Shown here: positions 19,955 to 28,403 of the stretch, piece after piece
Numbering within the stretch: the first letter of the stretch is position 1
How the letters are laid out: the number at the start of each line of letters is the position of its first letter
Assembly (NCBI RefSeq): GCF_009765825.1
Contig: NZ_LMUR01000015.1
Coordinates: 57,216 to 121,215, forward strand
Length of the DNA stretch: 64,000 nt
Source: Granulicella sp. L60
GTDB taxonomy: Bacteria > Acidobacteriota > Terriglobia > Terriglobales > Acidobacteriaceae
Direction of reading: 5' to 3'
Program-made: the position numbers and the translations under genes
Notes under the pieces: model-generated
What the model was told of the DNA's origin: nothing
Databases searched by the model: none
Seen by the model: the letters and a program-made list of their open reading frames with translations, nothing else

Positions 19955-21571
19955 CTATGTCCTCTGAGCCTTTAGGGCAGCCATCATTTGTTTGTATTGA
20001 GTCTTTGCCGGTTCCATGGAGGCGATCACAATCAGGCAGGCGATGGACGCGCAGCCGAGCAGGAGAAAACAGTCCGTGACCGCCAGGGTGAACGCCTGCT
20101 TTCGCACGGTCAAGGCAAGCAGGGTCGATGCGCGGCCCATTGCAACATCCGAAGTGGCGGCCTGGGCCTGCATGCCAGCCGTGAGAGCAGCGATGCGTTC
20201 GTTTGTAGCGAGCGAACCCGATTGGATGTTGAGTCCTAATACATTCGAGTGATACGCCTCGCGGGTTTGAAGGAAGTGCCCCATGAAGGCCGCTCCAATT
20301 TCTCCCCCAAAGAGGCGAATCGTCTGGAAGAAACCAGAGAACGTCAGCAGATCGATGCCCCGGCTCATGGCTCCCGAGTTCAGAATGTCCAGGACGAGCG
20401 AGCCAACTAATCCGTTGAACGCAATGCCTTCTCCTAACGCAAGGACCAGTTGGCTGGCCATGAAGTTCGTTCCTGACCAATCGGAGGAGAGGTTGGCATT
20501 CATCAGACATCCCAGACCCATCAGACCGAAACCGAACCCGAGGATGATGCGACTGTCGATTCGACCCAACAGATAAACCGCGAGCAGACCGGCGAGAATC
20601 TGCGGAATGGCCAGCCACAACAAAACCGGACCGACCTCGGCGTTGCTATAGCCCTGAACGCTTGTCAGATAACTTGGGACGACCACTACAGCGGAGAGCA
20701 GAAGAAATCGAAAGAAGATAAGAACGAATGCCAGCAGTATGGGAGTGCGGCGTCGGAGAAAGGGAAAGTTGATGAGTGGGTTGGGCTGCGCGAAGTGCCG
20801 AACTGCTGAACAAATGACGAGAAAGGAACCACTGACGACCAGTGCGACAAAGGTGCCGGAGCGCCACCAGTCCAGCCGCTGTCCCTGATCGAGGGCGCCA
20901 TAGAGCATTGCCGCTCCAGCACTGGCATATAGAAACCCGCGCCAGGACGGTCTCGGTTGACCAGGCTTCGGCTGCGGCAGGGGTTGAGGCGGGATGCCGA
21001 GGTAGACGAAGAGCATCATCAGCGGAGCCAGTAATGCGTCTGTCCAGAAGATCCAGCGCCATGAAAGTGCGTGGAGGAGCCAACCCTCATAGGAATGGGC
21101 GACATGCGTTGTGACAACGATGTCCACCGCATATACGGAGATTCCATAGAGCGCGTAGCGTTGCGGTATGTTGCGAAGGATAAAAGACAGGCTGAGTGGA
21201 TAGAACGTGCCTGCCGTCAAGCCGCCCAATACCAAGAGACTGATGAGAATGGAGAAGTGAGTGGCGAAGGGCATGACGAGACAAAATATCGAAAAGCTTC
21301 CCGCACAGGCCAGCAGCACCCGACGAGGACCGAGCAGACCGCCAAGATAGACAGAGAATGGTCCGACGAACATCATTCCCATGTTGTAAGAGGTTCCTAC
21401 CCAGGAGGCCTCATCGAAATCAAGATGCAGTGCGCCGCGCAGGTCTGCGATGCCAACGCTGAGCAACCGGCCCAGAAAGGTTGCGAGTGCAGCGCCAAGC
21501 AATACTCCCACGATTCCGAATGCAGGATGATAGGTTCTTTTGTGTGCGTTCTCTTGTGGCGCCTCTGGCAT
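19955..21571 (-). CDS. DHA2-type MFS efflux pump (EmrB-like)
   Basis: Inner-membrane proton antiporter of the 14-helix DHA2 drug efflux family, 538 aa. Visible: an N-terminal first helix (FGIVGVLLGAALATFLGRLLSVG), the motif region with TSYNMGMMFVGPFSVYLGGLLGPRR in the loop between helices 2 and 3, and the extra pair of central helices around residues 210-260. The gene sits 9 bases after the HlyD adaptor gene and 4 bases before tolC, so all three are one operon of EmrAB-TolC type. The substrate range is unknown. Confidence 0.87.
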   Translation of the reverse strand: MPEAPQENAHKRTYHPAFGIVGVLLGAALATFLGRLLSVGIADLRGALHLDFDEASWVGTSYNMGMMFVGPFSVYLGGLLGPRRVLLACAGSFSIFCLVMPFATHFSILISLLVLGGLTAGTFYPLSLSFILRNIPQRYALYGISVYAVDIVVTTHVAHSYEGWLLHALSWRWIFWTDALLAPLMMLFVYLGIPPQPLPQPKPGQPRPSWRGFLYASAGAAMLYGALDQGQRLDWWRSGTFVALVVSGSFLVICSAVRHFAQPNPLINFPFLRRRTPILLAFVLIFFRFLLLSAVVVVPSYLTSVQGYSNAEVGPVLLWLAIPQILAGLLAVYLLGRIDSRIILGFGFGLMGLGCLMNANLSSDWSGTNFMASQLVLALGEGIAFNGLVGSLVLDILNSGAMSRGIDLLTFSGFFQTIRLFGGEIGAAFMGHFLQTREAYHSNVLGLNIQSGSLATNERIAALTAGMQAQAATSDVAMGRASTLLALTVRKQAFTLAVTDCFLLLGCASIACLIVIASMEPAKTQYKQMMAALKAQRT

Positions 21572-21580
21572 GGTTGGGAT

Positions 21581-22711
21581 TTACCTCGCAGCGGGGTTGC
21601 CTGATGGACGTATCGCAACCTCCGCGGAGAAGCCCGGACGTAATGCCGCGATTTCAGAGGCTTGGTCGAGAACGATCTTGACCGGAATGCGCTGCACTAC
21701 TTTGGTGTAGTTGCCCGTTGCATTGTCAGGCGGAAGCAGAGCAAACTGCGAACCGCTTGCCGGTGCTATATCCAGAACATGGCCGTGGAAAGATGAGGAT
21801 GGGAGAGCATCAATACGCACATCGGCGCTGTCGCCTTGACGCACGCGCCCGAGTTGAGTCTCCCTGTAGTTCGCCTGAATCCAGATTCCGCTTTGTACCA
21901 GATTGACCACTTGAACACCGGCTCCAACAAGCTGCCCCGGGTGAACGCGAAACTCTCCGACGGAACCGTCGGCGGGAGCGAAGATTTTGGTGTAGCCGAG
22001 GTTGACCTGGGCTACGACAATGGCGGCTTTTTTTGCATCAATCTGAGCAAGCAGCCCTGCGTCCTTGGAGCTCAATACTGATCGTTGCTGTTTCGCACCA
22101 GCCAGCGCGGCCTGAGCGCCGGCTACAGAGGCCTGAGCCTTCGCAAGATCTGCCTGATGTGCCTGGAGACCGGCCACGACGCTCAGCTTTGCAGCTTCTG
22201 CCGTCTCAAACTGCTGTTTTGTGGCAGCCCTATTGCTCAACAGTGCCTGCTGGCGTGCGAATTCGGATTCGGACTGGGTAACAGTAGCCTGTGTCGCGTC
22301 GATCCCTGCGCGTGCCGCAGCTACTGCAGCCTGTGCCTGATCGATGCCTGACTCGGCGGCGGTTATGCTCGCATCTGCGGCTCGCTTTGCATCCTGATTT
22401 CCGGCGTATTCGGCTTTCGCACCTTCGAGTGAAGCCTCCGCCTCTTTGAGCATCGCCTGATAGTCCGCATCATCGAGTTCCACCAGTAGTTGGCCTGCCT
22501 TAACGGACTGGTAATCACCTACTGTAACCCGTCGCACCGTACCGCTGACGCGTGTGCTCAGAGGCGTTTGATCTGCCCGCACATAGGCATCATCGGTCTT
22601 CTGGACTCCCGCTCCGGACTCGTTACTGGTCCAATGGTCTCGAATGATGAAAAAAAGTCCCACAGCGATACCGAGGACAACGATTGGGACAATGACCGCA
22701 CGTTTCGTCAT
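21581..22711 (-). CDS. HlyD/EmrA family periplasmic adaptor
   Basis: Membrane fusion protein, 376 aa, that bridges the MFS pump to the TolC channel. There is an N-terminal membrane anchor (VIVPIVVLGIAVGLFFIIRDHW), then the first half of a biotinyl-lipoyl domain (TDDAYVRADQTPLSTRVSGTVRRV, as in EmrA), a long alanine-rich coiled-coil hairpin (about 85-225), the second lipoyl half (VNLGYTKIFAPADGSVGEF) and a beta-barrel. First gene of the emrA-emrB-tolC-like operon. The 443 bases upstream hold no regulator gene, so control cannot be inferred. Confidence 0.88.
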   Translation of the reverse strand: MTKRAVIVPIVVLGIAVGLFFIIRDHWTSNESGAGVQKTDDAYVRADQTPLSTRVSGTVRRVTVGDYQSVKAGQLLVELDDADYQAMLKEAEASLEGAKAEYAGNQDAKRAADASITAAESGIDQAQAAVAAARAGIDATQATVTQSESEFARQQALLSNRAATKQQFETAEAAKLSVVAGLQAHQADLAKAQASVAGAQAALAGAKQQRSVLSSKDAGLLAQIDAKKAAIVVAQVNLGYTKIFAPADGSVGEFRVHPGQLVGAGVQVVNLVQSGIWIQANYRETQLGRVRQGDSADVRIDALPSSSFHGHVLDIAPASGSQFALLPPDNATGNYTKVVQRIPVKIVLDQASEIAALRPGFSAEVAIRPSGNPAAR

Positions 22712-23155
22712 GACTCAGAAGATCTCCATCGGGTGGTATCCATGGCCAGACCCCATACCCAGAATTTTCATTGTAGGGACAGCATACAGGTCTATTGGAA
22801 GCTGTCCACTTGCTGTGTGCCAGGACTGGCAGAGGTTGAGTAAAATCGCCAAATAGCCAAGTGCCTCTCGCGCGACACTTACGCTGGTATTTTCGATGTG
22901 ATCCAGGATTTCTTTAGTCGGTTCCCTACATGCTGATATCTGAGAGCAGGCAACTGCGAAGACTAGCCGCTAGAGTCGAGTTAGCGCTCCGCTCGGGAAT
23001 GTGTCACCGACGATTAGGTCAGCAAGTTGTCTAGTGCCAATCCGGGAAGGGACTACTCCAGCGTTCAATTTCTGGTGAAATTTCGAATAGCTCTGCCGAC
23101 ATATCTGATAAGCCTCTGCGGACAGTCCGCGGACCGCAATCCGAAAGGTAATGAA
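22712..23155. other. Intergenic region between efflux operon and Ser/Thr-rich gene
   Basis: No gene, repeat or RNA was recognised here. The region is divergent and must hold the promoters of the minus-strand efflux operon and the plus-strand small gene, but no convincing -35/-10 pair or operator could be picked by eye. Confidence 0.5.
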
Positions 23156-23641
23156 ATGAATCTGTCTGCAGTGCTCGCGCAAGATGCCTCTCAAAACTCA
23201 CTCTTCAACGAACTTGCTTCGATCAACAACAACGCGGCTTCGACCACTGCGGCCAACTCTACCACCCAGACCTCGTCAACTCAGAGTCTCACAGCTGCAT
23301 CTTCGAGCTCGGACGACTCGTCGTCCACCGATCCGCTCGCAAACGATCTGGCGACGCTTCTCAAGTCTTTAGGTTCGGGCGATGTGAATGCTGCCAAAAC
23401 CGCTCTGACCAAATTGGAGGCTGATCTCAAGACCGACGCGCCTTCGACCACGTCTCAACCGTCAAACTCTTCAACGAATAGTACCTCCGATGCTCAGGCC
23501 TCCAATCCACTATCCAAGCTGCTCCAGCAATTGGGCGCCGCTCTGAAATCTGGAGACACTAATGGCGCTCTACAAGATCTGAGCAGCTTCCTCTTGAGTA
23601 CCGGTCAGGGGTCTGGCTCTGCGGTTAACGTATCTGCGTGA
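23156..23641 (+). CDS. Ser/Thr/Asn/Ala-rich small protein of unknown function
   Basis: A 161-aa protein with biased composition: after MNLSAVLAQDASQNSLFNEL comes a long Ser/Thr/Asn/Ala region with poly-Ser and Thr-Ser runs. Two related segments recur, DLATLLKSLGSGDVNAAKTAL and LLQQLGAALKSGDTNGALQDL, each looking like a short amphipathic helical pair with a GDxNxA turn, so the protein may contain an internal repeat. There is no signal peptide, no cysteine and no known domain. ATG at 23156 follows an AAAGG ribosome-binding site; the frame itself opens at 23027, but that extension is unlike the rest. I do not recognise the family. Confidence 0.6.
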   Translation: MNLSAVLAQDASQNSLFNELASINNNAASTTAANSTTQTSSTQSLTAASSSSDDSSSTDPLANDLATLLKSLGSGDVNAAKTALTKLEADLKTDAPSTTSQPSNSSTNSTSDAQASNPLSKLLQQLGAALKSGDTNGALQDLSSFLLSTGQGSGSAVNVSA

Positions 23642-23682
23642 GGAATCGATAGCCATATGATTGTCCTGGGCTCTCTCATGAA

Positions 23683-23710
23683 AAGGGTGCGCCAGCTAAG
23701 ACGCATCCTT
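23683..23710 (+). terminator. Hairpin after the Ser/Thr-rich gene
   Basis: AAGGGTGCG pairs with CGCATCCTT (8 of 9 bases) across a 10-base loop, about 40 bases after the stop. The following bases (ATTG) are not a strong T-run, so terminator function is only probable. The rest of 23642-23896 holds nothing recognised. Confidence 0.4.
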
Positions 23711-23896
23711 ATTGAGAGAATCGTCGTCCCCCCAGCGGCATGTGAATCGGACATTCGGGGTCGAACACAGGCCGACTTATCACAACGCGCTCTGCAACTT
23801 CAGAAAGCACAGAGAAAGATAGATAGAGCTTAGAGCTTGATGCGCATCCTCAATGCAGTCGCTCCGACGCATCCATGATTCAACGCAGAAAACACG

Positions 23897-23925
23897 TTGA
23901 CTTTCCGTTGGCAACTTCGTACAGT
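23897..23925 (+). promoter_or_regulatory. Probable sigma-70 promoter of the TonB receptor gene
   Basis: TTGACT (23897-23902), a 17-base spacer and TACAGT (23920-23925) give a good housekeeping promoter. The start point would be near 23932, leaving a ~50-base leader before the ATG at 23983. Confidence 0.5.
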
Positions 23926-23982
23926 CAAACCCTCACTACATCGCAGTTAATCCACCTCAACGAGCATCTATGGGGTTAGACC

Positions 23983-26900
23983 ATGAAGCAGATGAAGTTT
24001 TTGGTGGGGCGTTCCCCATCGGCAGAAGCCACTACCGGTACAAATCTGCACAAAGCATTTCTTCTCGTTATCCTCTGCTTCATCGGGCTAGTGAGTTCTT
24101 CACCGTTGTATGGTCAGGCCGCTGGAAGTTTCTCCGGGAATGTCCTCGACAAATCCGGATCGAGTGTCCCTGGGGCTGACGTCACCGTGGTCTCTCAGAC
24201 TACCGGCCTCACACGTGCAAGTAAGACGGATAGTGCGGGACACTATCTGATCCCCCTGCTCCCCGTTGGAACCTATACCGTACGCGTCGACGCGGGCGGC
24301 TTCCAAAGCGCTGCCTCAAAAGACTTGGTGCTCGAGGTGCAGGAAGCTCGTGAACTCGATTTTTCGCTCTTCCCCGCTACGGTAAGCACCACTGTGGTCG
24401 TCAGCGGCGACGCCCTCGCTGTCGAGACCGGCAATTCCTCTCTTGGCCAGGTCATTACCTCGCAGCAGGTATCGCAGCTACCCTTGAATGGCCGCGATTT
24501 CGTTCAACTCGCCACGCTGACCGCCGGCGCTACGGCAGAGACGAACCCCAACAGCTTCTTCACCTCCGGCGCTGATAGTGAAGTGGCAGCACGTGGTTCT
24601 TTCTCTCTATCGGTGGGCGGCTCGCGCCCCAACAGCGCGGACTGGCTACTAGATGGCGTCGACAATAACGAACTCACCTCAGGTGGTATCGGCATCTTCT
24701 CCTCGATCGACGACATCCAGGAGTTCAAGGTTCTGACCTACACCTACTCAGCCGAGTACGGCACCCGAGCGGGCCCAACCGTGCTGGTCACCACAAAGTC
24801 CGGCACCAACGGCTTTCACGGGTCACTCTTTGAATTTGTGCGCAATACTGACCTCAACGCCATTAACTACTTTTCAACCACTTCCACTAAGTTCAATCTG
24901 AATCAATTCGGCGGCGCAATCGGTGGCCCCATTCACAAGGACAAGACTTTTTTCTTCGTCGATGCCGAACAGAAATATCAACGCCAGGGCATAACCTTTA
25001 CGGGCTTGGTGCCTTCGCTGGCTATGCGCTCAGGCGATTTCTCCGCCGACCCTTTTGGCAATCCGATCTCTGGACTCGCAATTATCAATCCAAATACACT
25101 TGGTCCGTTCCAGTGTAGTAGCGCGGGGAATCCCACACCTGCAAACGCCGATGGAAGCCAGACACACGGCACCCCCTGTAACAAAATTCCATCTAATCTG
25201 TTCAACAACATTGGACAGGCCATGATCAACCTGTACCCGGCGCCGAACGCCAACAACCCCGGTGGAAACTACAACTATGTCAACTCACCTGTGCGCAGCC
25301 TAAACGAAACCAAGTTCGATGCGCGTCTGGACCAGACCTTTTCCAGCAAAGACAACGCCTTCGCTCGTTTCAGCTACGATCAGGCGACCTCGTATGTGCC
25401 GGGCGGCGGTCCGGGATTTGCTGAAGCCAGCGCCTTCGGCAGCAATCAGCGGATCGCCAACCATGCTCGGAACATCGCCCTCAGCGAAACCCATGTGTTC
25501 TCGTCCACGATGCTTAACCAAGCCAGTTTTGGTTATAACCGCATCTTCGACTACATCTTGTCCCAAGGCACGGGTACCTGCGCCTCGGCAACAATTGTGC
25601 CAGGCGGAATTCCCGGAGCAAACCTTGGATGCGGTGGCGGCGCGACGCCCACCTGCGCTGCTGGCGCCTATAGCTGCGGGCTGGTCTCAACGGAGATAAC
25701 AAACGGAGGTTACTGGGCCCTTGGCGATCGCGGCTACTCTCCGTTCCAGGGTGGGACGAACATCTTCTCTTTCAAAGATTCGTTCGACCTCATCCTTCAC
25801 AAACATGACTTGAGAATGGGTCTCGACTTCCGCGCCAACCAGATGAACGTAGGCTCTGAGGCCTTCGCGGACGGTTTCTGGCTTATCGGCAATGGTGGTA
25901 ACTTTACCGCGGGTGCTGGCGCCCTTGGCAATCCGGAGGCCGATCTGCTGCTTGGTCTGACGGGTGGAGGCATTCACGATCAGACCTACGATGGCGCCGT
26001 CACAGGACGCCGCTGGAAGATTTATCGCCCGTTCGTCGCGGACGATTGGAGAGTCGTACCCTCACTCACACTTAATCTCAGCCTTGCCTGGGATATGACC
26101 ACTCCGATCTCGGAAGTGCATGGACGCATGGCCGACTACATTGCTTCCACTGGCCAACTGCTCATCGCCAATCAGAATGGCGTGAGCTCGTCGGCAGGCA
26201 TCAACATGGATTGGACGGCGCTCGAACCCCGTGTCGGCGGCGCCTGGAAAGTCTTTGGCAGCGAGAAAACTGTACTACGCGCTGGCTACTCGCTCTACCA
26301 CGACTCCGCTTGGAGCCAGGGTGCACAAGGCCTATGGCAGAACCCGCCCTTCCTGGGTGAATCCGACAGGTTCACTGGCGCCGGCTGCGCTTTTGCAACC
26401 TCCTTCTGCGCCTCTGCGGCAGGCGGAAGCAATGCGCCCACTGGATATAGTCTCTCCGACGGATTTCAACTCCTTCCGACGCCGCCCACCGTCGCTAACT
26501 ATCAGGGTTCGTTCACCTACGAGCCCACGAATCTCAAACTCGGCCGTGTCCAGCAGTACAACGTGAACGTCGAACGCCAGTTGTTCGGCAACCTCGTGCT
26601 GACCGCAGGCTATGCCGGCTCCCAAGGGAGTCACATCCTGATGCTCGGCAACGACCTCAACACGTCGAGTCCGTCCGCGTGCGGCACGGTGCCCGGCTAC
26701 ACGCTCGGTTGCCTTCCCGGTGGAGCACCTTACATACCGCCCTACAAAACGGGCAATGCTATTTTGTTGATAGGCGATGTAGGCAAGACCAGTTATAACT
26801 CGCTTCAGATCAAGGCGGAGACCAAGTCACCGGCGCACGGTCTCTATGCCTTGGTCGCCTATACCTACTCCCGCACTTATGACAACGGGCTAAGCGACGG

Positions 26901-27546
26901 CCTAGGTTCTGTGTTGAGCGCACCCTTCTTTCCTCTTCCGAACTGGCAGAATCTGGATTGGTCCTTGTCTCAGATCAATCTCAATAACAGCTTTACAGGC
27001 AGTGTCATCTACGATCTGCCTTTCGGCCGCGGAAAGCAGTTCGGCAGCGATTGGAATCCCGTAACCAATAGTCTTCTTGGCGGTTTCCAAGTCACTCTCA
27101 TCGAGAGGATTTTGTCTGGGTTCCCAGTACCCTTGATCGACAGCAATAATCAATCTGGCGTTTACTTCGATAATGGCGGTAATAGTAATAACTGGAACCG
27201 TCCAAACCAGGTCCCTGGCTGCAACGTCTACGCTGCGAGCCACGCCGCTCACCAATGGATCAACTCATCCTGCTTTGTGGCTGCGCCCGTTGGAGAGTTG
27301 GGCAACGCTGCACGTGTCCCGGTCGTTGGCCCGGACTTCGTCAACAGCGATTTCTCGGTCATCAAGCAGTTCGCTCTGCCGCGCAAAGACATGGGTCTGA
27401 ACTTCCGCGCTGAGTTCTTCAACCTCTTCAATCATCCGCAATATGGCATGCCGGTGAGTGACATAAACGAGGCGGGTTTCGGAGCTGTGAACTCTACGGT
27501 CAATAACCCTCGCCTCGTGCAACTTGCGTTGAAGCTAACGTTCTAA
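23983..27546 (+). CDS. TonB-dependent receptor with carboxypeptidase-regulatory-like domain
   Basis: Large outer-membrane protein (1187 aa) of the Oar-like type typical of Acidobacteria. After a signal peptide-like segment (AFLLVILCFIGLVSSSPLYGQ) comes a carboxypeptidase-regulatory-like beta-sandwich (about 47-130; GSFSGNVLDKSGSSVPGADVTV ... SKTDSAGHYLIPLLPVGTYTV), then a plug domain (QLPLNGRDFVQLATLTAG, DWLLDGVDNNE) and a 22-strand barrel ending in an aromatic residue (LALKLTF). No TonB box stands out. Related receptors are often linked to import of large carbohydrate or peptide ligands, but no ligand can be named. It stands alone; no SusD or degradative enzyme is adjacent. Confidence 0.9.
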   Translation: MKQMKFLVGRSPSAEATTGTNLHKAFLLVILCFIGLVSSSPLYGQAAGSFSGNVLDKSGSSVPGADVTVVSQTTGLTRASKTDSAGHYLIPLLPVGTYTVRVDAGGFQSAASKDLVLEVQEARELDFSLFPATVSTTVVVSGDALAVETGNSSLGQVITSQQVSQLPLNGRDFVQLATLTAGATAETNPNSFFTSGADSEVAARGSFSLSVGGSRPNSADWLLDGVDNNELTSGGIGIFSSIDDIQEFKVLTYTYSAEYGTRAGPTVLVTTKSGTNGFHGSLFEFVRNTDLNAINYFSTTSTKFNLNQFGGAIGGPIHKDKTFFFVDAEQKYQRQGITFTGLVPSLAMRSGDFSADPFGNPISGLAIINPNTLGPFQCSSAGNPTPANADGSQTHGTPCNKIPSNLFNNIGQAMINLYPAPNANNPGGNYNYVNSPVRSLNETKFDARLDQTFSSKDNAFARFSYDQATSYVPGGGPGFAEASAFGSNQRIANHARNIALSETHVFSSTMLNQASFGYNRIFDYILSQGTGTCASATIVPGGIPGANLGCGGGATPTCAAGAYSCGLVSTEITNGGYWALGDRGYSPFQGGTNIFSFKDSFDLILHKHDLRMGLDFRANQMNVGSEAFADGFWLIGNGGNFTAGAGALGNPEADLLLGLTGGGIHDQTYDGAVTGRRWKIYRPFVADDWRVVPSLTLNLSLAWDMTTPISEVHGRMADYIASTGQLLIANQNGVSSSAGINMDWTALEPRVGGAWKVFGSEKTVLRAGYSLYHDSAWSQGAQGLWQNPPFLGESDRFTGAGCAFATSFCASAAGGSNAPTGYSLSDGFQLLPTPPTVANYQGSFTYEPTNLKLGRVQQYNVNVERQLFGNLVLTAGYAGSQGSHILMLGNDLNTSSPSACGTVPGYTLGCLPGGAPYIPPYKTGNAILLIGDVGKTSYNSLQIKAETKSPAHGLYALVAYTYSRTYDNGLSDGLGSVLSAPFFPLPNWQNLDWSLSQINLNNSFTGSVIYDLPFGRGKQFGSDWNPVTNSLLGGFQVTLIERILSGFPVPLIDSNNQSGVYFDNGGNSNNWNRPNQVPGCNVYAASHAAHQWINSSCFVAAPVGELGNAARVPVVGPDFVNSDFSVIKQFALPRKDMGLNFRAEFFNLFNHPQYGMPVSDINEAGFGAVNSTVNNPRLVQLALKLTF

Positions 27547-27824
27547 GCAATAGGAATGTCAATGCAATTGCCAGAGAGGGTGCGATAGACGGTCGGGCTC
27601 CAACCCTGTTAATCGGGCTTTCGCGTTATTTTTGCGCAATTGCGAACGTAACGAACCGCCGATACACTCTCAATTCTTTGCGGAAGATAATCTCAACAAC
27701 GCGCCTGCCCTCAAAGATCGCTCATTGTGTCATGCGCAAAGTGCCGATGCGTGCGACGGATATATATAACTGCTTACGCTTGTGGTAAGTCACCTTGGCC
27801 ACCGAGAGCGTATATCATTACCCC

Positions 27825-28193
27825 ATGAAGCCGTTTTTCCAAATCGTTGCTGTAACCGTACTCCTGTTGTTCCTTGGAGTGTCGGGGGCGGACTGTTTGG
27901 TTCCGAACGCGCGGATGACTGACACAGAGAGGGCGTGCTGCCAACAGATGGCAGGTCAGTGCAATATGAGCATGGCGGCCAAGCATCCGTGCTGCCAGAA
28001 GAACGTGCAACGTCATGATGACGTGAACACGAGCGATCTGTCGCACTTCACTCCTCCTCTGTTCTCTCAGGTAGCAATTCCCGGATCGGGTCTTTCTCTT
28101 GACGTGTCAGTTTTGCATGCTGCCCTCCCCGATCTACTGAGAAAGCTGCCGCATGACCCACCAATCCCTTCTGTTGAAATCCTAAGAATCTGA
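27825..28193 (+). CDS. Cys-rich small exported protein at head of cus operon
   Basis: A 122-aa protein with an N-terminal hydrophobic segment (QIVAVTVLLLFLGVSGADC), which could be a signal peptide or, given the GADC end, a lipobox-like site. The core has clustered cysteines and methionines: ACCQQMAGQCNMSMAAKHPCCQKN. That composition suggests binding of copper or a similar soft metal in the periplasm. ATG at 27825 (MKPFFQ) is preferred over the frame opening at 27795, because it starts the hydrophobic segment cleanly. It lies 210 bases before the cusA start with a hairpin between them. It matches no family I can name. Confidence 0.65.
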   Translation: MKPFFQIVAVTVLLLFLGVSGADCLVPNARMTDTERACCQQMAGQCNMSMAAKHPCCQKNVQRHDDVNTSDLSHFTPPLFSQVAIPGSGLSLDVSVLHAALPDLLRKLPHDPPIPSVEILRI

Positions 28194-28211
28194 TTTAGCT
28201 CTCGTTTCCTT

Positions 28212-28237
28212 ATGAAGACGCATACGTGTGTCTTCAT
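28212..28237 (+). terminator. Hairpin with UACG loop between the Cys-rich gene and cusA
   Basis: ATGAAGACGCA pairs with TGTGTCTTCAT (11 pairs, one G-U) around a TACG tetraloop, followed by GTTTCC. It could terminate the small gene or act as an attenuator or mRNA-processing site that sets lower expression of the pump genes. Confidence 0.55.
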
Positions 28238-28403
28238 GTTTCCAGCTTGGACCTGTGTGGAAGAGACGAGAGTTGCGCTTTTCGCGGTTAGCGTTTGCTT
28301 ACTGCGGCACTCCCGACTTCGGGAATAAATGGGCGACGAGCCTAATCTTCCTGTCCATGGCCAAACTGCAGGTTCCACCAAAGCGCTGAGGGAGAGGCTT
28401 GCC

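Noticed and set aside
27635..27644. CGCAATTGCG palindrome upstream of the cus operon as a regulator site
   Set aside because: Ten bases is too short to be distinctive and it is not placed against a recognisable promoter.
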